The position numbers and the translations under genes are program-made. Positions 1 through 8,677 of a stretch of DNA of 64,000 nt are shown piece after piece; the stretch's first letter is position 1, and the number at the start of each line of letters is the position of its first letter. Location of the stretch: contig JBBCIV010000070.1 in assembly GCA_037189665.1 (NCBI GenBank), forward strand, positions 1-64,000. Direction: 5' to 3'. This DNA is from BPJO01 sp037189665. Its GTDB lineage: Bacteria > Planctomycetota > Phycisphaerae > Tepidisphaerales > Tepidisphaeraceae. Under the pieces are notes generated by a model that was not told where the DNA came from, did no database searches, and worked only from the letters and a program-made list of their open reading frames with translations.

Positions 1-2
1 CG

Positions 3-647
3 CTGGGGAGGCTGGTTCCCGGCGAACGCCTCGAAACCGATCGACTGGCGGAAATGAAAAAAGTATCGCGCACCCCGGTTCGCGAAGCCCTGCGACAACT
101 GGCACACGACGGGTTGATCGAAACCATTCCCAACCAGGGCGCCCGGGTTCGCAAAACCACCTGGGACGAGATCGTCGAGATCTATGAAATCCGCGAATCA
201 CTGGAAGCGATCGCCGCGAGGCGACTGGCGGAACTGAGGCCGGGACGCGAGCTGATCGATTCGATCCTGGAAGCCTGCGATCGACGCCACCAGGCCAAGA
301 CCCTGATTGACCTCGAACTGGCGGACCTTCAATTTCACCGCACGATCGTCCGCGCCAGCGGGAAAAAATTGATCTCGTCCATTCTCGAAAGCCGTTTCAT
401 CCTTGTCAGCGCATTTCGGCTTTCCCGTCAAATGATCGCCAGGCGAATCCCGGAACACGACAAGCGCGTGGACAACGAACACGAACAGATCGTTGCGGCG
501 ATCGAGGCCGGCGACGCCGACCTGACATTCCAAATCATGCGAGCGCACATTCAACACGCGATGGAATACATCCGGCAAATGGGCAGCGAAGAAAAAATAC
601 CGGATTTAACCATGAACCAACCGGTGATCCGTGAAATTACCGATTGA
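3..647 (+). CDS. GntR-family transcriptional regulator, FCD subfamily (5' partial)
   Basis: The reading frame is already open at base 3 and spells LVPGERLETDRLAE before the first ATG at 54, so the true start lies left of the window. The winged-helix N-terminus carries the GntR signature SRTPVREAL. The C-terminal part is an FCD ligand-binding domain with the expected metal-site segment DLQFHRTIV and a helix-rich tail ending in MRAHIQHAMEYIR. Members bind a short palindrome as dimers and release it when a sugar acid or similar effector binds the FCD domain. The next gene, 110 bp downstream on the same strand, is a sodium:solute symporter, which it may regulate. It could also act on the TTGTATACAA sites further right, but nothing in the sequence proves that. 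Confidence 0.9.
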   Translation: MGRLVPGERLETDRLAEMKKVSRTPVREALRQLAHDGLIETIPNQGARVRKTTWDEIVEIYEIRESLEAIAARRLAELRPGRELIDSILEACDRRHQAKTLIDLELADLQFHRTIVRASGKKLISSILESRFILVSAFRLSRQMIARRIPEHDKRVDNEHEQIVAAIEAGDADLTFQIMRAHIQHAMEYIRQMGSEEKIPDLTMNQPVIREITD

Positions 648-757
648 CTCCACCTCGGCGAGATTCGCCTCCTAAACTGATTTTCGCCTTATCCCGCCGA
701 AGTGCGCTGCCCGCATTTCCTCACGCGGCGCGCTCCTGAAGCGAATGGAAATACCTC

Positions 758-2335
758 ATGCCACACGATACGGGATCACTCTCTTTATTCGATTACGCGA
801 TTATCGCGATATACATGCTGGCGATGATCGTCATGGGTTTCTTCATTGGGAAGAAGCAGAAGAACACCGAGGATTTCTTCCTCGCCGGCCGAAGCATGTC
901 GTGGTGGCCTGTCGCACTGGCGCTGTTCGCGTCGCTGTTCAGCACGATCAGCTACGTGGCGATGCCCGGCGAGGCGTTCAACTACGGCATGAACATGGGG
1001 CTGGTCAGCCTGCTGCTGCTGTTTCAGATCCCGGTGGTGGTGCTCGTGTTCCTGCGGTTCTTCTATCAGTTGCGGATCTGGACGGCTTACGAATACCTGG
1101 AACGCCGGTTTGACGTGCGGGTCAGGACGGTCGGCAGCATCGCCTTCCTCGTATTGCGATGCTTTTACCTGGGCGTGGTGCTGTATGCGTCCGCGCTGGT
1201 GATTCAGCCCATCACCGGGTGGGATCTGACGTTCGCTGTGATCGTGGTGGGCATCTGCTCCACGGTCTACATCGCGATGGGCGGCGCCGAGGCGGTGATC
1301 TGGACCGACGTGGTGCAGACGGTGATCCTTATCGGCGGCATCTTTATCATCATCGGACTGGTGGCGTTCGAGGTTGACGGCGGAGTGCTGGCGATCTGGA
1401 ATCAGGCCAACGCGATGGGGCACGGATATGATTTGTCCAAGGCGAGCGGCATGTGGGACTGGAATTTCAACCAGCGACTGACCGTCTGGGTCTGGCTGAT
1501 CGGTTTTCTGCCCGCGTGCATCAGCCCGGCGACCGACCAGGTTAATCTTCAGCGATGCCTTTCCACCAAGTCGCTCAAATCTGCCGGCGGCGCGATGTTC
1601 GCCTCGGCGATGCTGACGGTCTTCGTGACATTCGTGTTCTACTTCGCCGGCCTGTCGATGCTGATCTTCTTCAAAAAACTGCACCCGGACATCCTGCCCG
1701 CGAACGCCAAGGGCGATTACGCCTTCACCTACTTCGTCAGCCACCACCTGCCCGGTGGTCTGCGCGGCCTGTTGATCGCCGCACTGCTGGCGGCGGTTAT
1801 GAGCACGCTCTCGTCGGTCATCAACAGCCTCGCAATGGTCTTCGTCAAAGACCTCTACCAACGATCCATCCGCCCCAATCGGTCCGAAGCACACTACATG
1901 CGCATTTCCAAGGGATTGACCTGGCTCTGGGGCGCGGTCACCATCGGGCTGAGCCTGGCCATCATCGCCTTGTTTCACCAACGCGACATCCCCCTGCTGG
2001 AAGTCAGCACCGTCGTCCTGGGTTTCTTCGGCAGCATTATGCTCGGCGTATTCGTGCTGGGGCTGATGAGCTATCGCGCCACCGCTGTCGGCACCATCAT
2101 CGGCCTGGTCAGCGGCTCGATCTTCAGCGCCTGGGTCACCTGGCACTACTATCTTCAGCCGCCACCCGGCGAACGACTGAGCTTTCTTTGGTGCGGGCTG
2201 GTGGCGCTGGGAAGCGTGATTCTATTCGGATATGTCGCGAGCTTGTTCACCTTGTGCCCACCTCGCGCACAGGTCGGTAACTACGTCATCTGGAGCCAAT
2301 GGTTCGGCCGGCGCCAGAAAGCGGTGTTGCCGTAG
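758..2335 (+). CDS. Sodium:solute symporter (SSS family)
   Basis: A 525-residue integral membrane protein with about 13 hydrophobic helices, the normal size for SSS symporters. The N-terminus (FDYAIIAIYMLAMIVMGFFIG, then KKQKNTEDFFLAGRSMSWW) is the classic family opening: helix 0/1 followed by the FLAGR loop. The segment AVIWTDVVQTVILIGG matches the family signature around helix 6, and STLSSVINSLAMVFVKDLY matches the sodium-site helix. Such proteins import sugars, sugar acids or amino acids with Na+. With a GntR regulator upstream and a saccharolytic island nearby, a sugar-type substrate is likely but unproven. The ribosome-binding site ahead of the ATG is weak. The gene converges on the nos operon with a 70-bp gap. 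Confidence 0.9.
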   Translation: MPHDTGSLSLFDYAIIAIYMLAMIVMGFFIGKKQKNTEDFFLAGRSMSWWPVALALFASLFSTISYVAMPGEAFNYGMNMGLVSLLLLFQIPVVVLVFLRFFYQLRIWTAYEYLERRFDVRVRTVGSIAFLVLRCFYLGVVLYASALVIQPITGWDLTFAVIVVGICSTVYIAMGGAEAVIWTDVVQTVILIGGIFIIIGLVAFEVDGGVLAIWNQANAMGHGYDLSKASGMWDWNFNQRLTVWVWLIGFLPACISPATDQVNLQRCLSTKSLKSAGGAMFASAMLTVFVTFVFYFAGLSMLIFFKKLHPDILPANAKGDYAFTYFVSHHLPGGLRGLLIAALLAAVMSTLSSVINSLAMVFVKDLYQRSIRPNRSEAHYMRISKGLTWLWGAVTIGLSLAIIALFHQRDIPLLEVSTVVLGFFGSIMLGVFVLGLMSYRATAVGTIIGLVSGSIFSAWVTWHYYLQPPPGERLSFLWCGLVALGSVILFGYVASLFTLCPPRAQVGNYVIWSQWFGRRQKAVLP

Positions 2336-2405
2336 CGACAACCAGTTTCAGACGACGGCCGCAGCCCTGATCCACGCCGGCCTGCGGGGATCGGACCAAA
2401 TGGAC

Positions 2406-3812
2406 TCACGAATGGGAAGTCGATCCGACCACGCGAAGAGGGAGCGTTGCCGATATGCGGGGCTTCGATACCGCACGCGTACCCTGGGACATGCACCATA
2501 ATAGATGAGCGGCCCATAACAGCAGTGCCGCCCACTGCATCGCGCCCGCCGGAGGAAGCATTCGTGAAGCCGACGGCAGAAAGTCCGTCATGACTTGTGC
2601 AACCAAATGCAAAATCAAACCCGCGTTCAGCAGGACAAAAACGTGGGTCATCCGAGGGAGCGCGTTCGGAAAGACACCGTTGAGCGTTGGTACTATTTTC
2701 AGCGTGAAGCCAACGATCATCATCGTCGCGAATCCGACGGTGAACGCCTGGCGGCTCGCGCCATACCAGGCATGGCTGAAATAGGTCCCGGCAGCGTGCG
2801 ACCATAACGGTTGTGCAATCGTCATCAGCAGCGATATCACCAGCCAGGCAAGCGATGCCCGTGCAAATTTTCCCATGCGCTCGGCCCGTCCAACCTCATC
2901 ACGCAAAGGCCTCCAGATTCTCCATGGCCAGATCATTGCAACGCTCACCGCCAGCAACCCCAGCCATGGCAGCAATAACAGCGCCGCGATTCGATGATCT
3001 TCCAACAGCCGGAACGTAATGAAGATCACGCTTTCGCCCACGACACACAGCGTAACGGTTACCAACGCGATCCATAGCTTTCGACTACCCGGCCGCGGGA
3101 TGGCAAAAAAGGAGGGAAGCAGCCGCGAGCCGACGCCCAGCACCATCAGCATCGTCATACCGTGGAACTGCAGATAACGCAGCGCGGGCTGATAAATCGA
3201 TGTGTAATAGATTGCCTCATATTTTGAATCGGCGTTTACGAGGTTAAAGGTATGCCAGGCGTTCAACGGGGTATGAACCATAAAAAAGATTGATGCGACG
3301 AGGATCATCGCGGTCGCGCCTTCCAGGCGAGTGCCGCCGGCCCGGAACGTCAGCCAGATCTGCACGACGAATGCAATGACGCCGAAAGTCTGGATCGCGC
3401 CTCCGACGACCACAAGTCCCCCAGCCAGTGGATGGCCGGCGCGGAGTTCGGCGATGGCGAGCAAAAACATCCCTACAACCATCATCGCCAACACGGGCTT
3501 GCACAATACCGGTATCGCCAACGGCCGCTGCCATAACCTTGGAAACGCCTGGTAAGCGAAACCCATGATAAACAAGCCAAGGAACCCGTAGATCACGGTC
3601 TGGCCGTGCGCGTTAATGGCATGCAGGCTCACCCCCGTCACTTTCCCCGTTGACGCAATCTGCCATAGGAACCATACCCCCCAGCCCGCCCCCGTGGTCA
3701 GCACGACTATAAGCGCGGCCAAGAAAAACGCCCGATAGCGTGGGATCGGCAACGTCTTGTCGGAAGCGGCATCGGCGGGAGAAAGAACGCTCTGGCGACG
3801 AAGAAGACACAT
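2406..3812 (-). CDS. NnrS-like polytopic membrane protein, last gene of the nos operon
   Basis: A 468-residue, very hydrophobic protein with about 12 predicted membrane helices. The segment HAINAHGQTVIYGFLGLFIMGFAYQAFPRL resembles the first conserved block of NnrS (HxHE..GF..A...GF..TA.P), and RQAFTVGFATMMIVGFTLKIVPTLNGV resembles the late NnrS block (HALTVG..G.MI.G...R). NnrS is a heme- and copper-binding membrane protein that eases nitrosative stress and sits near denitrification genes. The match is at motif level only, so a distant heme-copper-oxidase-like relative is the alternative. The start codon is 2 bp after the rrf2 stop codon, with AAAGGTG as a plausible ribosome-binding site inside the end of rrf2, which indicates translational coupling. 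Confidence 0.65.
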   Translation of the reverse strand: MCLLRRQSVLSPADAASDKTLPIPRYRAFFLAALIVVLTTGAGWGVWFLWQIASTGKVTGVSLHAINAHGQTVIYGFLGLFIMGFAYQAFPRLWQRPLAIPVLCKPVLAMMVVGMFLLAIAELRAGHPLAGGLVVVGGAIQTFGVIAFVVQIWLTFRAGGTRLEGATAMILVASIFFMVHTPLNAWHTFNLVNADSKYEAIYYTSIYQPALRYLQFHGMTMLMVLGVGSRLLPSFFAIPRPGSRKLWIALVTVTLCVVGESVIFITFRLLEDHRIAALLLLPWLGLLAVSVAMIWPWRIWRPLRDEVGRAERMGKFARASLAWLVISLLMTIAQPLWSHAAGTYFSHAWYGASRQAFTVGFATMMIVGFTLKIVPTLNGVFPNALPRMTHVFVLLNAGLILHLVAQVMTDFLPSASRMLPPAGAMQWAALLLWAAHLLWCMSQGTRAVSKPRISATLPLRVVGSTSHS

Positions 3813-3814
3813 AG

Positions 3815-4300
3815 TTACACCTTTCTCGAACTCGGCCTCCCCCGCTTGCGCGGGACGGCCGGCTTACTGGCAGGCGGGGAATGGATGATCGCCAGTTCAC
3901 CTGTGGCGATGTCTTGTTCTTGTAATTGTGCGATCGTGACCTCGCGAAGCCGGCACTCGATCTGGTGCATCGCGTTATCCATCTCACGATGCAGCGGACA
4001 AAGCTTTACATGGTCCGGCCGGCCAAGCGGGCAGGTGTTGATACGGCGAAGCGGATCTACTGCGTTCAGCACGTCAAGCACGGCAATCCGATCGATCGGC
4101 CTCGCCATGACAAATCCGCCGTTTGGGCCAAGCTGCGATTCGACGATCTTCGCTACCACCAACCCACGCATCACCTTTGACAAATAAGCGCGCGGCACGT
4201 GCATTTGCTCACTGATCCGTTCGCTGCTGACGGGCGTTCCATTATGGCTGGCCACGAACATTACGGCACGAAGGGCATATTCGACGGTCTGTGAAAACAT
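3815..4300 (-). CDS. Rrf2-family transcriptional regulator (NsrR/IscR type)
   Basis: I chose the start at 4300 (MFSQTVEYALRAVMF), because it is the usual first residue of Rrf2 proteins and is preceded by GGAGAG; a longer frame to 4363 has no such support. The protein has 161 residues. The winged helix (SSERISEQMHVPRAYLSKVMRGLV, wing GPNGGF) is complete. The effector loop contains Cys90 and Cys101 in NTCPLGRPDHVKLCPLH. This is two cysteines ten residues apart rather than the three-cysteine C-x5-C-x5-C of IscR or NsrR, so cluster binding is possible but not assured. It lies inside the nos operon between nosL and the NnrS-like gene, so NO, redox or copper sensing with control of this operon is the natural inference. 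A candidate binding site lies upstream of the operon (11792-11815). Confidence 0.85.
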   Translation of the reverse strand: MFSQTVEYALRAVMFVASHNGTPVSSERISEQMHVPRAYLSKVMRGLVVAKIVESQLGPNGGFVMARPIDRIAVLDVLNAVDPLRRINTCPLGRPDHVKLCPLHREMDNAMHQIECRLREVTIAQLQEQDIATGELAIIHSPPASKPAVPRKRGRPSSRKV

Positions 4301-4359
4301 CCAATTCTCTCCATGTGGACACCGGATGATATGCCCGCCATGCCGGATGCCAAAGTCCA

Positions 4360-4830
4360 TCATTCATGATGATTTTTCTTGCCTGCCGTGCGAAACTCGA
4401 TCAGCTCCGCAAATCCAAGTCGTTTGCCCTGCGGAAACCGGCCTGCTTCGGCGGACGAGAACGCCACCATCCCGGAACCCATCGGCGTTTGCAGGTCGGG
4501 CACATGCACATAATGTGCCGACTCCGCATTGATCCAATCGCGCGATGTATAATCTTTGACCCATCGACCTTGGATTAACGATGAGGTGTTCTCGATCATG
4601 TAATCGGCCAGATCGCCGATGTCATCGAACAAGACGGCTTTATTGCGGCCATCTACATGAACGATCGCCGCCGCGGCAAAGCGTTCATCGTTTATCAGCA
4701 TTCCGCAATGCGCACATACATCATGGCCGAGCTTCACGGTCGGAGGGCCAGTGATTTCGGCTTCGCGGCAGCCGATGAGTCCACTGACCATCAACAACAG
4801 CATCATCATCGTCGTCGTTAAGCGATTCAT
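4360..4830 (-). CDS. nosL: NosL copper-binding lipoprotein
   Basis: A 156-residue lipoprotein. The signal peptide ends in VSGLIGC, a lipobox with Cys21 as the lipidated residue. The NosL hallmark CAHCGM follows at residues 39-44, with Cys39, Cys42 and Met44 as likely Cu(I) ligands. The family hands copper to NosD/NosFY for assembly of the CuZ centre of nitrous oxide reductase. The gene overlaps the nosY stop codon by four bases (ATGA type), and nosF and nosD lie just upstream in the same operon. The length is typical. There is a 59-bp gap to the rrf2 start. Confidence 0.93.
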   Translation of the reverse strand: MNRLTTTMMMLLLMVSGLIGCREAEITGPPTVKLGHDVCAHCGMLINDERFAAAAIVHVDGRNKAVLFDDIGDLADYMIENTSSLIQGRWVKDYTSRDWINAESAHYVHVPDLQTPMGSGMVAFSSAEAGRFPQGKRLGFAELIEFRTAGKKNHHE

Positions 4831-5654
4831 ATTGGCGACCTCCGGCCAAATACAACTGATGCCCCAATGAGCGGCAAAACAATCCAGGCTGTCAGCACCA
4901 GCGCAAAAAGATACGGCAATGCGCCGGCGAACTCCGTCTGGGCATAGAGTCCGGCCGGACCAAGTACGTCAAGGGACGCGTCAACCCACTGCAAGCTCGC
5001 CATCTTGAACACCTGCAACGGACTGACGACCGCAGCGACGAACAACGATTCAATTGACCATGACATCGCCAAAGTGCCGGCCATCAGTCCTAAGTCCGTC
5101 CCGAAGACCAACAGCAGCCAAATAAAGATCGACACTCCGGTCGCGACGGCAGGACGGCGGCATAGCACGCTGATAAACAAGCCGACACTCAGCATCGACA
5201 ACGCCAGTGCGACGGTCAGGCCAACCAATACCAGGTAGCCAGTTGCATCGGCTTCACTGGCTTTCATCGCCATCACCGCCGCCGATATCCCAAAACCGAT
5301 TGACACCGACATCGCCAACGTCGTCGCCAGCGCAGCGTACCTGGCCGCGAGAAACTCAATCCGACTGATCGGCTGAACGAGCAGGTATGCCAGCGTGCCG
5401 CGTTCGCGGTCGCCGGCGATGCTTCCCGCGCCGGCGGTCAATCCCATCAACGGCACCACCAGCAACACCAGATTGATAAGCCCCGCACTCGTTCGGCCGA
5501 ACCCGCTCAGTCCGCCGGCTCCCGCAGATACATAAGAGACGCACAGACCCAGCCCCGCGAAGGCGATCGTGTAGAGCAGAAACCAGCGGCTTGCCAATGC
5601 TTCGCGCAAATCGCGTCGGGCAAGAATCAGCACATTTCTGGCGATGGAATTCAT
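4827..5654 (-). CDS. nosY: NosY ABC transporter permease
   Basis: A 275-residue membrane protein of the ABC-2 permease type with six predicted helices. The region AGAGSIAGDRERGTLAYLLVQPISRIEFLAARY (residues about 76-108) is the strongly conserved NosY motif (GDRERGTL..LL.QP). NosY pairs with the NosF ATPase to power maturation of nitrous oxide reductase with periplasmic NosD; the Pseudomonas stutzeri NosDFY complex is the reference. Start and stop codons overlap nosF and nosL by four bases, giving tight translational coupling and the classic order D-F-Y-L. Confidence 0.93.
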   Translation of the reverse strand: MNSIARNVLILARRDLREALASRWFLLYTIAFAGLGLCVSYVSAGAGGLSGFGRTSAGLINLVLLVVPLMGLTAGAGSIAGDRERGTLAYLLVQPISRIEFLAARYAALATTLAMSVSIGFGISAAVMAMKASEADATGYLVLVGLTVALALSMLSVGLFISVLCRRPAVATGVSIFIWLLLVFGTDLGLMAGTLAMSWSIESLFVAAVVSPLQVFKMASLQWVDASLDVLGPAGLYAQTEFAGALPYLFALVLTAWIVLPLIGASVVFGRRSPI

Positions 5655-6532
5655 GCGTGGCTCCGATCTGGGTGGGACGCGAGAAGATCAAAGGTATCGA
5701 CGGCGATCTGATGTCTCTCAAGCACGCGAAGGGGCCGCATCCGATCGCCGATGCCAACCGGCACGAGGATGCCGCGGCCGTTCATTTGTGCGTCGAGGCC
5801 GGTTTGCCGCAGCACGGCAATCGCACGTTCGCGCAGCAGCGCGTCGATCGACAGATGCAGTAGCGACTGGCCGCCAAACCGCTTAACGAATTCGCCGGCC
5901 GGCAACTCGCTCACCAGTCGGCCTCGATCGAGCATCGCGACCCGGCTGGCGAGCATCTCAATCTCATCAACGCGGTGGGAAGCAAAGAGCACCGATCGAC
6001 GCTGGTCTTTCGCGATCGACGCCAGCAACGCCACCAATTCGGTTCTCCCCACGGTATCTAGGCTGGAGGTGACTTCATCGAGCAGCAGCACAGGCGGATC
6101 GCCGATCAACGCGATCGCCAGCGCGAGTCGTTGTTTCATCCCGCCCGACAGTTCCCTCATTCGTTTGCGCTCGTGTCCTCGAAGCTGAACTCGCTCAAGC
6201 AGCGCGGCGGAATGATCAACCGACACGCCGCGAAGCGAGGCAAACAGGCGCATCGCTTCGGCGACACGCAAATCATCATTAAATCCCAGTTCCTGAGGCA
6301 CGTAGCCGATCGACCCGCGTGCGCGTTTGCCTTCACGGCGCGCATCCACTCCGTCGATCGTGATCTGGCCTTGATAACGATACAGGCCCGTCACACAGCG
6401 GATCACCGTGGTCTTGCCCGCGCCATTGGCCCCCCACAGCGCGACCGATTCGCCTGGGGCGATCATGAGCGACAGATCACACACCGCCTGAGTACGGCCG
6501 AATGCCTTGGTGAGGTGGGAGATGCTGATCAT
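5651..6532 (-). CDS. nosF: NosF ABC transporter ATP-binding protein
   Basis: A 293-residue ATPase. Walker A is GANGAGKT at residues 34-41, the Q-loop is at PQE near 79-81, the ABC signature LSGGMKQ is at 128-134, Walker B LLLDE is at 149-153 and the H-loop SHR is at 185-187, so all catalytic elements are intact. The last 90 residues form the extra C-terminal domain typical of NosF. It energises the NosY permease for copper-site assembly in NosZ. The start codon overlaps the nosD stop codon and the stop codon overlaps the nosY start, each as ATGA. The assignment rests on the domain plus operon position; sequence alone would also allow other ABC-2-type ATPases. Confidence 0.93.
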   Translation of the reverse strand: MISISHLTKAFGRTQAVCDLSLMIAPGESVALWGANGAGKTTVIRCVTGLYRYQGQITIDGVDARREGKRARGSIGYVPQELGFNDDLRVAEAMRLFASLRGVSVDHSAALLERVQLRGHERKRMRELSGGMKQRLALAIALIGDPPVLLLDEVTSSLDTVGRTELVALLASIAKDQRRSVLFASHRVDEIEMLASRVAMLDRGRLVSELPAGEFVKRFGGQSLLHLSIDALLRERAIAVLRQTGLDAQMNGRGILVPVGIGDRMRPLRVLERHQIAVDTFDLLASHPDRSHA

Positions 6533-7890
6533 GATCGAACTCCGACAAGAGACTGGCTGGGTCCGGTTTTGCTATGATTTTGCCGGCGCGGCAGAAGCAG
6601 TAAGACAATGCTGATCGGGAGAACCAGTAATAGCGCAGCGACATAAACCATTGCACGCGAAAGCCGGGCCGAAATCGCAGGCACATCCTGCGGACGCATC
6701 AGGGGAGAAGGATCGGCGAACTTAGGCTCCGGCTGGATCGCCGGTATTGCGCGGCCGATGAACTCGATGGCATCGTGTGCGGGGCTATATATTAGCAGTC
6801 GTAGTTTCGGTTCTGTATCGATCAGGCTTTCAAACAACCTCCGCGCCGCGTACGGTTGATCGCCGATGCCGTCACGATCGGCATCGTAGCCGGTATAATC
6901 CGACCAATAATTCCCCGAAAAATCATTACCACCCACGGCGCCACGGCCGAGGACGGCAACCTGTTCAACGTTGTCGCTCATCGTGTTGCCGCCGATGCGG
7001 TTCCCCTTTACTGCGGGCAGTAACGCGAATCCCGCATCATTGCAGGTGATCAAGTTTTTTTCGATAAACGCCTTGCCCGGCTTTCGCGTCAGCGGAGAGC
7101 CATCCACATAGATGGCCACGCGATTGCCGGTCAGCACGTTTTCCTCAATGCGATAGGCGTCGATCTCCTTCAACCCCAACCCGTATCCACTGGGACCGCG
7201 ATTTTTATGAAGGCGATTGTTTCGGATGGTGAAATTCCGTCCGTACATCAGGTAAATGCCGACGGAGTTTTCGGAAATGTCGTTGCCCTCGAGCGTGACA
7301 TCGTTGGCATACATCATGTGGAATCCATAACGATTCCGCCGCGAGATGTTGTTTCTCACGATGACCTTGTTGCTGTACCAGAGCAACGCATCGCGGCCAT
7401 CTTCGATGGTGTTGGATTCGATCAGGCAGTTGTTGGACCGGAATAGCCGTAACGCATCGCCCCGCCGGGCCACGTCCAACGGCATTGATCCGATGATGTT
7501 GCCGCGGATCACGCAGTCCGGCGCGCTTTTTAGATCGATCCCGAACAATACGTTCTCAAATCGGTTGTTCTCAATGATCGCGCTGCGGCCCATCACGCGC
7601 AGGCCAGTCGATTCCTTGTCCAGGTTGTCGCCGGAGTTGCGGATGACGAAGCCGCGGATCTCGCTTTGGCCACCCACGAGCACAACGCAGTCCGACACGC
7701 CTCCGCCATCGATGACCGGCCAATCCTGGCCGATGAGTCGGATCGGCTTGTCGGTGCGGATCGGGCCATACGTGCCTGACGGCACGAGGACCGTCGCGCC
7801 GGGTTCGGCCCGATCGATGATCGCCTGCAGTGACTCGCCGTGGGCGAGCGAGGCCGCAATCGCGAGGATGATCATGCTCAAACAACGCAT
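6529..7890 (-). CDS. nosD: NosD periplasmic copper-site assembly protein
   Basis: A 453-residue secreted protein. The signal peptide (LSMIILAIAASLAHG) is followed by a long right-handed beta-helix of about 22-residue rungs rich in N-x-I/F-x-x-N (for example EGNDISENSVGIYLMYGRN and RNNRLHKNRG). The stretch NYWSDYTGYDADRDGIGDQPY near residue 330-350 is diagnostic of NosD. A hydrophobic helix near residues 410-432 followed by PRRRQN forms a C-terminal membrane anchor. NosD works with NosFY and NosL in inserting copper and sulfur into the CuZ site. The start overlaps the upstream membrane-protein gene by 13 bp. Confidence 0.93.
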   Translation of the reverse strand: MRCLSMIILAIAASLAHGESLQAIIDRAEPGATVLVPSGTYGPIRTDKPIRLIGQDWPVIDGGGVSDCVVLVGGQSEIRGFVIRNSGDNLDKESTGLRVMGRSAIIENNRFENVLFGIDLKSAPDCVIRGNIIGSMPLDVARRGDALRLFRSNNCLIESNTIEDGRDALLWYSNKVIVRNNISRRNRYGFHMMYANDVTLEGNDISENSVGIYLMYGRNFTIRNNRLHKNRGPSGYGLGLKEIDAYRIEENVLTGNRVAIYVDGSPLTRKPGKAFIEKNLITCNDAGFALLPAVKGNRIGGNTMSDNVEQVAVLGRGAVGGNDFSGNYWSDYTGYDADRDGIGDQPYAARRLFESLIDTEPKLRLLIYSPAHDAIEFIGRAIPAIQPEPKFADPSPLMRPQDVPAISARLSRAMVYVAALLLVLPISIVLLLLPRRQNHSKTGPSQSLVGVRS

Positions 7891-8567
7891 GCTTCGCCTT
7901 CAGGTTGACGATTCTGACGATTCATTTGGTTGAATAACGGCTTATACGCCCGGCGGTGTAACACGATCGCGATCAACGACAGCCCCGCCGCCGCCCACGC
8001 CAGCCACAGGCCGTATCCCTGCCAGGCAATCGTCTTGAACTGCCCGATCACGCCTTCGCCCAGCGGCGGTGGCGTGAAGGGTTTAATGCTGCTGCTGAGC
8101 GGTGCTTTGGGGTCCAGGTTCTGTCCGAACAAGTTGAGCCAGTAATACAGGTCCGCCAGGAAGAACGCCGGAAAGAGAATCACGGGAATCAGGAACAATG
8201 CCGCCCATCGGGAATGAATGAACATCGCGCTCTCCATCAACAGCACCAGCGCGATGATGCCCCAGACCCCGATCGCCTTCTCGAACTCGGCCGCCTCGTT
8301 GAGCGGACGCATACCGATATAGTGGTTAAGACCGTTAATCTCGCGCATATCGCCTTCAACCCGATTGATATAGGCATCCAACTGAAGGTCCTTGCGCGGG
8401 TACTGCGGCGCCTTGAGCTTGATGTGCCAGTAAGGGAGAAACAGCGAGACCAACAGGCATATCCGCGCCAGCGAAATCGCGATCGTGGGCAATAGATACC
8501 GTGTCGGGTGGGCCTGCAGTTCCGGCACCGGAATCCGCGGGCCGATGATGTGTTGAAGAATGCTCAT
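7878..8567 (-). CDS. NosB-like integral membrane protein of the nos operon
   Basis: About 229 residues from the second ATG (MSILQHIIGPRIP), chosen because GGAG lies eight bases upstream; an ATG four codons earlier is possible. I count four or five hydrophobic helices, a periplasmic-looking loop NGLNHYIGMRPLNEAAEFEKA, and the segment FLADLYYWLNLFGQNLDPKAPL followed by a proline-rich stretch. Clade II nos clusters such as those of Wolinella carry a membrane protein, NosB, directly next to nosZ. Position, topology and size agree with that, but I assign it from context rather than a diagnostic motif. Its role in electron transfer or NosZ maturation is not settled even in model systems. Confidence 0.6.
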   Translation of the reverse strand: MSILQHIIGPRIPVPELQAHPTRYLLPTIAISLARICLLVSLFLPYWHIKLKAPQYPRKDLQLDAYINRVEGDMREINGLNHYIGMRPLNEAAEFEKAIGVWGIIALVLLMESAMFIHSRWAALFLIPVILFPAFFLADLYYWLNLFGQNLDPKAPLSSSIKPFTPPPLGEGVIGQFKTIAWQGYGLWLAWAAAGLSLIAIVLHRRAYKPLFNQMNRQNRQPEGEACVV

Positions 8568-8677
8568 GACGCGCTCCATCGATGAAAGCTGAAGTCAGAA
8601 GGGTGAAGGTGGAATGGGATGTCGGCGACCCGATGGTTCCTTTCCATCCTTCACCCTTCCTCCTTTCAGCCTGCCCG

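Noticed and set aside
785..2146. Long open frame antisense to the symporter gene
   Set aside because: It is rich in Asp, His, Gln and Arg with no domain, and mirrors codon bias of the real gene on the other strand.
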